Below, piece after piece: positions 8,509-18,300 of a DNA stretch of 32,579 bases. The notes beneath the pieces are model-generated. The model was given only the letters and a program-made list of their open reading frames with translations. It was not told the origin of the DNA and did not search any database. Source of the stretch: Rhabdochromatium marinum (GTDB taxonomy: Bacteria; Pseudomonadota; Gammaproteobacteria; Chromatiales; Chromatiaceae); contig NZ_NRRS01000065.1 in assembly GCF_016583795.1 (NCBI RefSeq), forward strand, positions 1 through 32,579, given 5' to 3'. The position numbers were made by a program, and so were the translations under genes. Each line of letters opens with the position of its first letter. The stretch's first letter is position 1.

Positions 8509-9966
8509 TCAGGCGTCGATGAGCCAGCAGACGCTCCGCATGGTCTCGTCGTCTTCGGTGAAGCCGCCGTGCTTGACGGCAGCGGAGCGCAGGCCCGGCG
8601 CTGCGCTATCGGCGGTGATAGACAGCACCAGCCGATCCGCGTCCCGAGCCTTGAGCCAGTTGGCGGTTTCCACCAACTCGGTGCCGTCGAATGGCGGTTC
8701 AGCCGTCAGATAGCGCTCCATGCCGAGGATAGGGCAATCGGTCTGGTCCGGTTCCAGCACCCCGGAGATCAGGTACAGCAGCGAGCGGGTGTAGACGAAG
8801 TCGACCAGGGTATCCTTGCGCTCGTAGGCGTCCTGCATGGTGAAGATGCGCAGGCGCTCGCAACGGCCCGGCGCCGCCAGCATTGCCTTGTAGAAGAGGT
8901 CGCTGCGCACCGCCGGGGCGAGCAGCATGACGTTGCGAATACGCACACCGATGCTGTCCGCCGCATTGGCCTCCAGCAGGTGGCAAATGGCGATGGAGCC
9001 AGCGCTGTGGCCAACCAGATCCACCAGGAAGCCCGGTCGCGCGCGCTGCAGTTCCGCAAGCTCTTCCAGGAACAAGCGGCCCGGATGGCTGTCGCGGTCG
9101 AGGTCGGGGCCGTTCGGCAGCCACATCTGTCGAGCGACCTCTTTCATGCTGCCCCACATCCAGGCACCGAAATCGTCCAGGTAGAGCTCGCGGACGGTTT
9201 CCTCAATCAGGGTCGGATAGAAGCCGTGATCACGGCCGCGCGACCAGCGCCCCAGGCAACGGACCACCACGCGCGCCAGCGCAGCGGCGAGGGTGAGAAT
9301 GCTGATGGGGCCGCGGGCTCCCGGCGCTGTGGGAGCAGCGAGGCCCTCCGGTAGGCGTTCGGCACCCCGGTCGCGGGCTTGGAGCATGTCGCGCAGTTCG
9401 GGGTCGGCGCTCAGCGACTCCTCCAGCTCGGCCTCAAGCTGCTTCTGCAGCTGCGCCTGCGGCGGCAAGGCACCGCCCCTGGCCCCTGCAACCGTCGCAT
9501 CCAGGTCATCAAAAGGTCGCTTCTTGGCCAGCTCTGCGGCGATGTCGGCGTCGCTCGGCTCCAACCTGGCGCCCCGCGCGCCCACCTGCACACCGGCGTA
9601 CTTGGCGAGCTTCCTGGCCAACAGCGCGATGATCCGCTGGAACACCTTAGTCTCGTGGATCTCACCCAGGTTACGCCACAAGGTTTCCAGCGCACCGGTC
9701 TCCCAGATGAAGAAGACCGGGTGGGCGGTAGTAGTGCTATAGTAGTCGCGCAAGATACGCTCCGCACTTTGTGTGCCTCGATCCTCCGGCACGAGTCCGC
9801 CATGGAAGTGCACCACCATGCGGTTGGTGTCCGCTGTTCGCAGGTAAGCGAACAGCGCCCGGATGTCATCAGGAGAGGTCGTAAGCGAGCCGCTGGAGCA
9901 GAAGCTCCCGTGCGGACCAACATTCACATAGTTGCGTGGGTCGAGGGTTGGTTGCGGATCGTTCAT
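8509..9966 (-). CDS. Alpha/beta hydrolase (serine hydrolase) of the caspase operon
   Basis: The 485-residue product has an HGG oxyanion-type motif (55-57, in VVHFHGGLV) and a nucleophile elbow GHSAG with Ser321. His466 in KHGGF near the C-terminus is a good candidate for the catalytic His; the acid is uncertain. Between residues about 90 and 260 lies an unusual insertion rich in charged residues and a hydrophobic segment (ISILTLAAALARVVV). Serine hydrolases of this fold act as lipases or esterases; the substrate cannot be read from sequence. I chose the ATG at 9966 because GGAG lies 8 nt upstream; the ATG at 9972 is too close to it and the frame upstream (to 10098) looks non-coding. It is the first gene of the operon with the caspase and the 578-residue protein. 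Confidence 0.82.
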   Translation of the reverse strand: MNDPQPTLDPRNYVNVGPHGSFCSSGSLTTSPDDIRALFAYLRTADTNRMVVHFHGGLVPEDRGTQSAERILRDYYSTTTAHPVFFIWETGALETLWRNLGEIHETKVFQRIIALLARKLAKYAGVQVGARGARLEPSDADIAAELAKKRPFDDLDATVAGARGGALPPQAQLQKQLEAELEESLSADPELRDMLQARDRGAERLPEGLAAPTAPGARGPISILTLAAALARVVVRCLGRWSRGRDHGFYPTLIEETVRELYLDDFGAWMWGSMKEVARQMWLPNGPDLDRDSHPGRLFLEELAELQRARPGFLVDLVGHSAGSIAICHLLEANAADSIGVRIRNVMLLAPAVRSDLFYKAMLAAPGRCERLRIFTMQDAYERKDTLVDFVYTRSLLYLISGVLEPDQTDCPILGMERYLTAEPPFDGTELVETANWLKARDADRLVLSITADSAAPGLRSAAVKHGGFTEDDETMRSVCWLIDA

Positions 9967-10266
9967 CGTCATCGCTCCAGTTAGCTTGGGGAATGCCGCA
10001 GGCAACCGCGCGCCGGTCCTTGCCCGGAGAGCTGTCGCAACTCGAATTCTACGACGATACTTCAAGTTTATCCCGGATAGCGCGTTGAGCCGGATCACAT
10101 TGACGTGTAATCAAGTGCTATCGGCGGGCAGGGCTATTGCATCAAGTTTTACTAATATTCGTAACCGCTAATATAGGGCTCGCTTTTTCGTGCAAAGCCC
10201 AATGAACGGTGACTCTTGCATCACTGTCCCGTCCCGTGTGATTATTTGCCAAAGAGGAGCCATCCT
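9967..10266. other. Intergenic region upstream of the hydrolase operon and IS481 element
   Basis: About 300 bp with no gene. It holds an AT-rich patch (10136-10180), which likely carries the minus-strand promoter of the hydrolase-caspase operon; no clean -35/-10 pair stands out. The left end of the insertion sequence probably lies in this stretch, near 10225. A possible AAAGAGGAG ribosome-binding site at 10251-10259 serves the small open frame that starts at 10267. Confidence 0.45.
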
Positions 10267-10386
10267 TTGTTCCTCGCTCGAGCAGTTCTTGAAGCACTGA
10301 TCGCCGAGCTCAAGGCGGATTGCCTAGAGGCTGAACGACCCCTATCTCGACCAGCAACCAGCGACGATCAGACCATGGAGGCATGA
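10267..10386 (+). CDS. Possible 39-residue leader peptide upstream of the transposase
   Basis: A TTG at 10267 follows AAAGAGGAG at 7 nt and opens a frame that ends at TGA (10384-10386), 3 bp before the transposase ATG. The product begins with an amphipathic helix-like stretch (FLARAVLEALIAELKADCLEA). The close spacing suggests translational coupling that could limit transposase synthesis. No homologue is recognised. It may equally be a chance frame. Confidence 0.3.
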   Translation: MFLARAVLEALIAELKADCLEAERPLSRPATSDDQTMEA

Positions 10387-10389
10387 ACG

Positions 10390-11373
10390 ATGCAGGTTCG
10401 ACTTCATAAAAACGCCCGCACCACCCCGGCCGTTCGTGCGGAGCTGCGCGCCTCGACGTTGCCCAACGAAGTGCTGGCGCGCCAGTATGGCATTTCTCTC
10501 CTCACGGTCGCGAAGTGGCGCGGGCGTGAGTCCACCGAGGATGCCTCCCATTGTCCCAAGCGCCTGCAAGCCAACCTGACACCGGCGCAGGAGACCATCG
10601 TGGTGGAACTGCGCAAGACATTGCTGCTGCCCCTTGATGATCTGCTGGCTGTCACAAAGGGATTTATCAACGAGACAGTCTCACGCTCAGGCCTGGATCG
10701 CTGTCTGCGCCGCCACGGAGTTTCCAACCTCAAGGCCCTAGTGCCGGCCGAGGACAACTCCAAGGACACGGCGAAGAAGAAGACCTTCAAGGACTACGCA
10801 CCCGGCTTTGTCCATGTCGATATCAAGTATCTCCCGCAGATGCCCGATGAGTGCGCGCGTCAGTACTTGTTCGTCGCCATCGACCGCGCGACCCGGTGGG
10901 TCTATGTCGAGATCCTCCCCACCAAGTCGGCCCAGCATGCACAAGCGTTTCTCAAACGCTTGATCGACGCCGCTCCCTTCAATATCACCAAGGTGCTCAC
11001 GGACAACGGCAAGGAGTTTACCGACCGCTTTTGCGCCACCGGTCAGCGCGAGCCAACTGGCAAGCATGTCTTCGACAAGCTCTGCCAACGCCACGCGATC
11101 GAGCATCGCTTGATCAAACCACGTCACCCACAAACCAATGGCATGGTTGAGCGCTTCAACGGCCGCATCGCCGAGGTGCTTCAAACCACACGCTTTTGCT
11201 CGGGGGAGCAGCTCTCAGAGACCCTCCACCGCTATGTCAGGCTCTACAACCAACAGATCCCTCAACGCGCGTTGGGCCATGTCGCCCCCATCCAGGCGTT
11301 AAAACAATGGTACGAACGCGAGCCAGAATTGTTTTCAAAGCGGCCTTACAATCTTCCGGGACTTGACAGCTAA
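10390..11373 (+). CDS. IS481-family DDE transposase
   Basis: The 327-residue protein starts with a helix-turn-helix DNA-binding region (LPNEVLARQYGISLLTVAKW, about 24-43), followed by a second helical segment. The integrase/rve catalytic core has Asp144 (in FVHVDIKYLP), Asp205 (in VLTDNGKEF) and Glu254 (in TNGMVERFNGR), the complete DDE triad. HPQTNG before the Glu is typical of this family. Length is normal, with no frameshift, so the element is probably active. It moves the insertion sequence by cut-and-paste or copy-out chemistry at its terminal repeats. It is followed by a likely terminator at 11402-11431. Confidence 0.93.
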   Translation: MQVRLHKNARTTPAVRAELRASTLPNEVLARQYGISLLTVAKWRGRESTEDASHCPKRLQANLTPAQETIVVELRKTLLLPLDDLLAVTKGFINETVSRSGLDRCLRRHGVSNLKALVPAEDNSKDTAKKKTFKDYAPGFVHVDIKYLPQMPDECARQYLFVAIDRATRWVYVEILPTKSAQHAQAFLKRLIDAAPFNITKVLTDNGKEFTDRFCATGQREPTGKHVFDKLCQRHAIEHRLIKPRHPQTNGMVERFNGRIAEVLQTTRFCSGEQLSETLHRYVRLYNQQIPQRALGHVAPIQALKQWYEREPELFSKRPYNLPGLDS

Positions 11374-11401
11374 CGACAGCGGGGGTCAGTGCGAATCATC
11401 G

Positions 11402-11431
11402 ACCGCATTTCCACCGATGGCTGCGGTTTTT
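11402..11431 (+). terminator. Probable intrinsic terminator after the transposase
   Basis: ACCGCA (11402-11407) pairs with TGCGGT (11422-11427), enclosing a 14-nt loop that itself holds a small CCA/TGG pairing, and the T-run 11427-11431 follows. It lies 28 bp past the transposase stop in the correct orientation. The stem is only 6 bp, so strength is uncertain. Confidence 0.45.
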
Positions 11432-11500
11432 CCTGGATTTCTGCGTGAATTTGCATCAATCCCATTGCAAAGGCGATGAGCAGCCGTGACCTGAGACAGC

Positions 11501-13558
11501 TCAGTGGCTTGCAACGCCTAGCCATTGGGAGCGGATTCGCCCGCCGGGAAAATCCTGATGTTTGGGCAGCGCGGGCTGCTCACCGCGAATCGCAAGACTG
11601 ATCAAACGCCCGTCGAGTACGATGACGAGCCGCGTTTCGAGCAGCTCTGTGCATAATGTATCGAGTTGCTGGTCCGTGAGCCGCAAACCTGGACCTTGCG
11701 GTGGCGCGTGTTCCAAAGCAGATTGCACATCCTCCAAGCGGGGCGCCGAGTCGCCGAGTCGATACAATGCATCGAGCGGGCCGCGCAGCCGATGCTGGCG
11801 ACTGACCGCGCAGTGGCGTGTATCCAGAATATCGAGGCCATCCCCGGTATCAGCACGCGCCAAAATCGGTTGCAGAGGCGAACGGAAAAAAGCATTCAGC
11901 CAATTCGTGGTTACATCGCACAGGTGCGCCACGCCGGGTGGTGGCCGAAAGTCGAAATGGCCGGTCGGAGCGAAACGACCTTCCGCGTCGATCGGCACCG
12001 GATCATGCTCAAAGAAATACGACAACTCCATGAGATCGTCTTCCGGCAGCGGATACACCAAAGGCATGGCAGGATGGGGGCGCAATCGCAAGCCATAGGC
12101 TTGCGGATCGCGGTGATAATCGCTGAAGCGGTCGAATCGCAACCGCAAAACCACACCGGGTACCAGATGCTCGATCGCCGGCAACCATTCCGCCGTTTCC
12201 TGATACCAGTGATCCTGCTCTCCCGGCATGCCCCACAGCAGGTTGTACGTGCTCAGAATGCCAAACTCCCGTGTCCACTTGAGCAACTGAACATTCTGCC
12301 AGGCCTCCACCCCTTTGTTCATCAGGCGCAGTAATTCCGTGTGCAGACCTTCCACGCCAACCTGCACATAATGGATGCCCGCTGCGGCCAGGGCGCCAAC
12401 TTGATCACGGGACAGGCCCGCGCGAATTTCGCAAAACAACCGCCGGTTGGAACCGGATTCCCGCAGGTGGGCGGTCAGCTCGCGCAGTAACCGCTGTGGC
12501 GGCACATTGTCGAGCAGCTCAAAATCACGGCACTGGTGGCGGGCTTCCAGGTGGTTCATCTCATCGATCACCCGTGCGGTGCGCTTGCTGCGTTGACGCA
12601 GGCGTTCACCGTTCAGACCGCAGAAGCTGCAGCGTCCCCACCAACAGCCCCGCGAGCCCTCAATCGGCAGCCCCGGGCGAATATTGGACTCCAGTCCCAG
12701 GCGACGGACCCAGTCGAAAAATGCCTGGTAATTGGGGATTGGACCGGAGTTGAGGTCGGTGCAGAGTGCAAACCGCTCCTTGTGGGGGCGCTGATCGCCC
12801 GACTCGCTGCGCTGGCGGTTGATCGGACCCCAGACGCCGGCGGCCAGCGCCTCATGCGGAATCTCCCGTCCATGCTCCAGGATCTGTCGCACCAGTGGCG
12901 CAATCAGGTCTTCGCCTTCGCCGCAGACGACATAATCGACCCAGGGAAAGCAGCGATGGGTGGCTAACCCCATCGGCCCCTCGCAGTTGGCCCCGCCGAG
13001 CAGCGTGATCACCTCGGGCGCCAACCGTCGGACTTCCTTGAGGATGGCCAGCGAGGCACCATGCTGTTGAAAGTTCGAGCTGCAAGCGATAATGCGTGCG
13101 CGCGTGGCCAGCAAGTAGTTTGCCGCCAAGCCAACGAACTCGGTGGCCTGGCGACGATAATTCCGGCAGCTGTCGATGACACGCTGTGCGGCTGCGGCGT
13201 CGGGCTCCGGCGTGCCCAGGATATAGCGCGCTAGCGCATTCAAATAAGCGCGGTCGGCGGCGGGTCTGGAACCAAAGGCCGCCGCGCCGAACAACCAGTC
13301 GCCAAAATAGAACTTGAGATAGCGATAGGGTCGGTCGTGGGTGCGGCTGCCATGGCGCTTGGCAAACCACAGGTTGAAATAACAGCTCTGGGTGGCAATA
13401 CCGGCCTCATCCAACGCGGCCTGCAACAACCCCAACGCCGGCAAGGGCCGCGACAGGGGCGCGAATGGCATGGACACCAGACAGACGGTGGATGTCGATG
13501 GATGCGGGCCAACCAGATCCGCGCCGGTGGCTGTCCGGTGACTCTGAGACTGATTCAT
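11501..13558 (-). CDS. RiPP maturation cobalamin-type radical SAM C-methyltransferase
   Basis: This 685-residue enzyme has a cobalamin-binding-like Rossmann domain at about residues 25-220 (CLVSMPFAPLSRPLPALGLL start) and a radical SAM barrel at about 290-520. The iron-sulfur motif is RGCWWGRCSFCGLNG near residues 305-318. It matches the family of RiPP maturation radical SAM C-methyltransferases, which add methyl groups to unactivated carbons of peptide cores such as the valines and threonines of polytheonamide-type products. The Cys spacing here is CX4CX2C, whereas members I recall have a longer first spacer and classical enzymes have CX3CX2C. The ATG overlaps the YcaO stop by 4 bp, so it is the last gene of the RiPP operon. 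The likely substrate is the product of 21892-22437. Confidence 0.9.
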   Translation of the reverse strand: MNQSQSHRTATGADLVGPHPSTSTVCLVSMPFAPLSRPLPALGLLQAALDEAGIATQSCYFNLWFAKRHGSRTHDRPYRYLKFYFGDWLFGAAAFGSRPAADRAYLNALARYILGTPEPDAAAAQRVIDSCRNYRRQATEFVGLAANYLLATRARIIACSSNFQQHGASLAILKEVRRLAPEVITLLGGANCEGPMGLATHRCFPWVDYVVCGEGEDLIAPLVRQILEHGREIPHEALAAGVWGPINRQRSESGDQRPHKERFALCTDLNSGPIPNYQAFFDWVRRLGLESNIRPGLPIEGSRGCWWGRCSFCGLNGERLRQRSKRTARVIDEMNHLEARHQCRDFELLDNVPPQRLLRELTAHLRESGSNRRLFCEIRAGLSRDQVGALAAAGIHYVQVGVEGLHTELLRLMNKGVEAWQNVQLLKWTREFGILSTYNLLWGMPGEQDHWYQETAEWLPAIEHLVPGVVLRLRFDRFSDYHRDPQAYGLRLRPHPAMPLVYPLPEDDLMELSYFFEHDPVPIDAEGRFAPTGHFDFRPPPGVAHLCDVTTNWLNAFFRSPLQPILARADTGDGLDILDTRHCAVSRQHRLRGPLDALYRLGDSAPRLEDVQSALEHAPPQGPGLRLTDQQLDTLCTELLETRLVIVLDGRLISLAIRGEQPALPKHQDFPGGRIRSQWLGVASH

Positions 13559-15333
13559 TGGGTGTAAAAGCTGGCGAGCATGGCTGCGATGCGATCAGTG
13601 TATGCCGGATCATCCGCTGCTTGCAGCGGATTGGTCGCTGGCGAACCCACAAGCGACACGCACTCGGAGACAGCCGGCGCTTGTAATGCCTCCAGTAAGG
13701 CTTCCCACGACCCCTCGCGCGCCAGGCCAGCCAGCCGTTGGTACAGCGCGCGCAGCGCAGGGTGCATCAGCGCCAGTGTCTCGCAGCAGGCGGCAAATCC
13801 CTGCGCATCCTGCGCACGCAACAACAGCGGCGCGAGCAGCTCCGGAATTCGCAGCGCCTGCCGCGGCAAGCCGGTGGTATGCACCATCAGGCTGTGATGC
13901 TGACGCATATGATCGATCAACTTGGCCGCCATGGCCTGCCCGGCGCGCGCGTCGGTCAGCCAGGCATCGTTGAGATAGAAGTCGCGTCCGGCAACGCAGA
14001 AATCGTCGCTGATGGCGGCGAGGCGCTGCAAATCCAGCCCAGGTTCGCGGTCAAGCCGACACAAAATGGTCGAGAGACCCGGCGCCACCACACGCACGGT
14101 GGGAAATTGCAGGACCGGGTGGGTCAGATCCACCACCATGAGTTCGCTGCCGAGCCGCGCGCAGCATTGCTCAAGTTCAGCGATTTCCGCGCCACAGTCG
14201 CGGTCCGGCGGCGCGGACGGGAAACGGACCGACCGGCCCGGCGCCAGAAACTCCAGATCGCCCGGATACTCATAACTGCGCAGCAGCGGATACAGTGGAT
14301 TGGTTCCGCCCGCCTGCTCTGGCAAGTGTTTAAACAGCCGCTGCCACAGAATGTCGTAAGGATTACTGGCATCGGCCGCGAACACCCGCCAGCGGCTCTG
14401 ACTTTCTTCGGTCAAACAGCGAATCAGCGCTTCACGCGGTTGCGGCGAGGCGGCGACGCGAAACCGTTGATGGGCATACGCCGTCTTGAGCGGATTCTCG
14501 GCATCCTGCAGGCGCGGGTCAGTGATCATCAAGCCAATACAGGGCAACCCCTGACCGAGCGAAAAATCCTTGATCTTCCAGTCGATCTTGCACTCCGTGC
14601 AATAACGCAAAAAGGCCGCGACGGCCGGGTCATCGGGCAGCGTACTTGGGTCGATGGTCGGCAATTCCGGCTGCTCAATGATCGCGGTCACTGCCGCGAA
14701 GCGCTCCAGTACCTCGCACAGGCCCTGGATGATGGCTTCTTCGAGTGTATTTCCGGCCGCCAGACCATTGGTGCCGGACAGCCGTTCGATCAGCGGCCAT
14801 GGAAGCTGCACCGACGCATCGCGACTCAACGACCAGCCGCTGACCCAGTGCTGACTGAGCGGGTCAGCCGCAAGCCGGTCTACGGTGGCGGTATCCGCGC
14901 GCTTGGGCGCGATCAGCGGACCCAGGGGAATCGCCCGGTCCATGTCGGCGGCGGCGCCCTGCTGATAACCCGGCAGGTAGTCGCCATGACCAAAGCGCGC
15001 ATAACCCGGAATTGCGGTTGCATCCGGCAACGCCTGACGATAGCGCAAGCGGCGAAAGTACAACCCCGCCGAGTACCGCTCCGCCAGTTCCGCCAGAGCG
15101 CTGGCCCGCGCCAGCTCGGGCGAGATACCCTTGCCGGCCGCTTCCATGCCAAATTCCGCGCAGCGCACGCGCACCCAACTCAGCTCCCGATGCCCGCCGA
15201 GGGCGCCGGATGTTTCCGTGACCTCTAGGCCGAGCCGCGCGAAGCCGGCTTGAATACGCGCAATGGTGTCGCTCACCGGCGCGCACTTAAAGGTTTTCGC
15301 GTCCCGTCTTCGGGTGCTGGTGTGTGGATTCAC
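13555..15333 (-). CDS. YcaO-family RiPP-modifying enzyme
   Basis: The 592-residue product is a YcaO protein, an ATP-dependent enzyme that activates peptide backbone amides to make azolines, thioamides or amidines. The ATP-binding signatures are visible: SALAELAERYS (78-88) and EEAIIQGLCEVLERF (about 190-205), with a later ECKIDWKI region and LIRCLTEESQSR. There is no C-terminal PxPxP end as in azoline-forming YcaOs; it ends in MLASFYTQ. No E1-like/ocin-ThiF partner, TfuA or flavin dehydrogenase gene lies nearby. I chose GTG at 15333 because GAGG lies 8 nt upstream at 15342-15345, directly at the stop of the preceding ABC gene; the longer frame to 15459 overlaps that gene by over 100 bp. The reaction is uncertain, as the core has no Cys or Ser. 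Confidence 0.9.
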   Translation of the reverse strand: MNPHTSTRRRDAKTFKCAPVSDTIARIQAGFARLGLEVTETSGALGGHRELSWVRVRCAEFGMEAAGKGISPELARASALAELAERYSAGLYFRRLRYRQALPDATAIPGYARFGHGDYLPGYQQGAAADMDRAIPLGPLIAPKRADTATVDRLAADPLSQHWVSGWSLSRDASVQLPWPLIERLSGTNGLAAGNTLEEAIIQGLCEVLERFAAVTAIIEQPELPTIDPSTLPDDPAVAAFLRYCTECKIDWKIKDFSLGQGLPCIGLMITDPRLQDAENPLKTAYAHQRFRVAASPQPREALIRCLTEESQSRWRVFAADASNPYDILWQRLFKHLPEQAGGTNPLYPLLRSYEYPGDLEFLAPGRSVRFPSAPPDRDCGAEIAELEQCCARLGSELMVVDLTHPVLQFPTVRVVAPGLSTILCRLDREPGLDLQRLAAISDDFCVAGRDFYLNDAWLTDARAGQAMAAKLIDHMRQHHSLMVHTTGLPRQALRIPELLAPLLLRAQDAQGFAACCETLALMHPALRALYQRLAGLAREGSWEALLEALQAPAVSECVSLVGSPATNPLQAADDPAYTDRIAAMLASFYTQ

Positions 15334-15343
15334 TGCATCGACC

Positions 15344-18300
15344 TCACAGCATCTGCCGCCGCGCCATGGCCGCAAACAGACCATCCGCCGCCAACAGTGT
15401 CGGATAATCGCCTTCTTCAACCACGCGCCCCTGATCCAGCACATAGATGCGATCTGCATGCATGATGGTGCTCAGGCGATGCGCGATCACAATGCGCGTG
15501 CTATTGAGCGTCTCAAGCCCCTCGGTGACCGCCTGCTGACTGCGGTTATCAAGCGCGCTGGTCGCCTCGTCGAAAATCAGCACTCGCGGGCGATGCACCA
15601 GCGCCCGGGCGATCATCAGCCGCTGGCGCTGCCCGCCGGAAAAGGTCGTTGCGCCCTCGCTGACATGCGTCTCCAGCCCCATGGGCAGTGCTTCAATGTC
15701 ATCGGCCAGCCCAGCCAGACGCACCGCTTCCATCACTTGCTCGCGGCTGAGCTGCGCGCCACCGGCAATGTTCTGGTAGATCGACCCCGACAGCAGCACG
15801 CCGCTTTGCAGCACCACGCCAAAGCCGCGCCGCATCGCGTGTTTGTTCAGATGCACAATGTCCTTGCCATCGAGAAACACTGAGCCGCTCTCGGGTGTCT
15901 CGAAGCCGAGGATCAACCGCACCAGAGATGATTTCCCGGCGCCCGATGGGCCAACGACCGCGATCATCTCGCGCGGGGCCGCACGCAGGCTAACGCCATT
16001 GAGCACTGGCGCGGCGTCTGGGTGATAGCGGAACACCAGGCCCTCGACCGCAACCTCGCCCTGAATGTCTCCCGGATCAGCCGCGCCCTCGCTCTGCTCA
16101 GTCGGCGTCGTGAGAATGGGCTCGACCCGCTCATAATAGGCCGGCAGAATGCTCAGGCGCACTAGCATAGAAATCAGCCCGAAGACGCCACCGACGAATT
16201 GCCCCAGCGCGACATGAAAGGCCACGAAGCGCCCGGTCGGCATGATCTCTTGCAGCTGTCGGCTGTCGAGCTGCGCCCAATCCGACGGTGTCTGATAAAA
16301 GGCCAACAGATCATGTCCCTGCCAACTGATCGCTACAATCACCGCGACCATGGTGAAATGCGAAAAACCGGATTTGAACACCGTCAGTAGGTTTTCTAAC
16401 CGCTGCTGATCGAAACTGACCTGCTGCAAGCGGGCATACAAATCCCCCCAATGCGCAAAAGCCGCCGGCTCCGCTCCGGCCACGCGCAATTTCGTCAGGC
16501 CATCAAGCAGACGCAGCACCACCCCCTGCAGATGGCCTTCAAGCTTTAGGATGTCGCGATTTTTGGCCATCACCTTGCGCCCGGCATAGACGGCAATGAC
16601 CGCATAGAGCAGCACCACGACCAGCACCGCCAGGGTGACCCGCCAGTCGTAATAAAACAGCAGGGCCAGACTGAACATCGCAATCATCCCATGGGTAATG
16701 CCGGACAACGCGACATCGGAAAGCACCTTGCGCATCGCATCAACGCTCATGGCGCGATTGGCCAGATCGCCGGCTGCAAATTCATGAAAGAACCGCGCCG
16801 GCAGCTTCAGCAAGCGATCCCAGACCGCCGTCTGCACCGAGGTCGTCACGCGTCCCTCAATGCGCAGCAAATACAGCCCTTGCAAGAGTCCGAAACCATG
16901 ACGCGCCCAGCCGGCGGCCAGAATCGCCAGCACCACCACCAACAACTGATCGGTTGCAGCCAACGGGATGATCGGATCAAATACCCGCTGACTCAGCGTT
17001 GGCATGGCCAGCGACAGCAAGCCGCTCAGCACAATCAGCGCCACCACAAACCAGGCATCGGAACTGAGCCGCCGCAAGCCGAAGCGCAGCACCTCCGGTG
17101 CGCGCAGCGCGCCGTCTGGAAAGGGTCGGTAGAACATCCGTGCCTCGCTGCGGAAACGAGCGACCAGACGGTGATCAACCGGTGTCCGTGTCCCGGTGGC
17201 AGGATCAATGGCGTGATAGCGGCCTTTGCGACCCGGTAGGAGCAGACACGGCGCCTCCTGCTCGGTCAGGGTGGCCAGGAGTGGTTCCTGAGCATCCCGC
17301 CACCAATCCCCCTCCAAGGTCACCGTGCGCACAAAGAGACCAGCCCGTTGCGCCAGAGCCAACATTGGGTCATCCGTGTTCATCGCTTCTCGAAGCTGGT
17401 CTTCATCCGGGCGTGGACAACCAAAATCGTCCATGACCAGCCAGAGCACGTTAATCAAAGGCTCGGCAGAGGGAGCGGGCAAACGCCCCCGACGCAAGCC
17501 GAGAATGCCCCCGAGCGACCACAGCGAAGCCTCAACGCTTCTTTCATGTGCCTCCTGCGTCTGGGCAATGCACGTCCCTTCCCGTGCTTCATCCTCCCGT
17601 ACCCTGGCCAGCCTCAAGGTGAGCAGCCAGCTCAGTACCTCGGCCAGCGCCTGACTCAGTGCGCCGCGCGCCAATAGCTCCGGCGAGCGCTCGACCCTGC
17701 AGTGACAGTCGCGAGTCGCTTGCAGCCACAGCTTTCCGATCAGCAGGAAACAGTCTGGCGGGTGGCGGCTTCCGGTCGTTCCATTCACAGGAGATATTTC
17801 GTTTTCATCGTCTCCCAACGGAGACAAACAACCCGCTGGAGCAGACACCCACAAGACCTGCAAATGCCCGGTTGCCACAGACTCTCCAGTCCGCAATGCG
17901 CAGTTCCCAGGTGCGGGCTTGCGGACCCGCGACGGGGGTTGGGGAAGCCAGTCCGCTCCGGCAACAGCCTGAAGCATGGCATCAACGGCTGAAATCAAAA
18001 CCTCGGACTGGCGCGCATCGGGCGGCGTCTGCTCCAGCACATCGTCGGGTAGATCCGCCAGGCGGGCGCCCTGACGTGGCACCGCCAGCAGTTGCATCGA
18101 CGCCATATCCAGCCACGTCGGGTCCAGATCCAGGCACAGGCAGCCGGCAGTCAGTGTCGTCAGATAATGACGGCGCCCCATGTTTGGTCCATCGCTGCGC
18201 AACAGAAAGAGATCCAATGCACCGGTCAGGATCAGCCTGGGCGGGTGTGAGACGCCCAGCCGAAAGGTTTCACGCCGTCCCAGCTCCGGGTATTTCCGGA

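Larger units (their letters stand above)
10225..11388 (+). mobile_element. IS481-family insertion sequence (ends approximate)
   Basis: The element is defined by its intact DDE transposase (10390-11373). Its ends are not clear. A weak inverted match exists between TGTCCCGTCC at 10225-10234 and the reverse complement of the bases ending at 11388 (TGACCCCCGC), 7 of 10 positions. IS481-family elements usually begin with TGT, which fits the left end. No target-site duplication is obvious. It sits between the conflict island and the RiPP cluster, and seems not to break a recognisable gene. Confidence 0.5.

Noticed and set aside
8443-9354. 303-residue plus-strand open frame
   Set aside because: Antisense to the alpha/beta hydrolase gene with its GHSAG motif; no ribosome-binding site or family features.
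13738-15228. 496-residue plus-strand open frame
   Set aside because: It is antisense to the YcaO gene, has no recognisable motifs and its composition reflects the GC-rich opposite strand.
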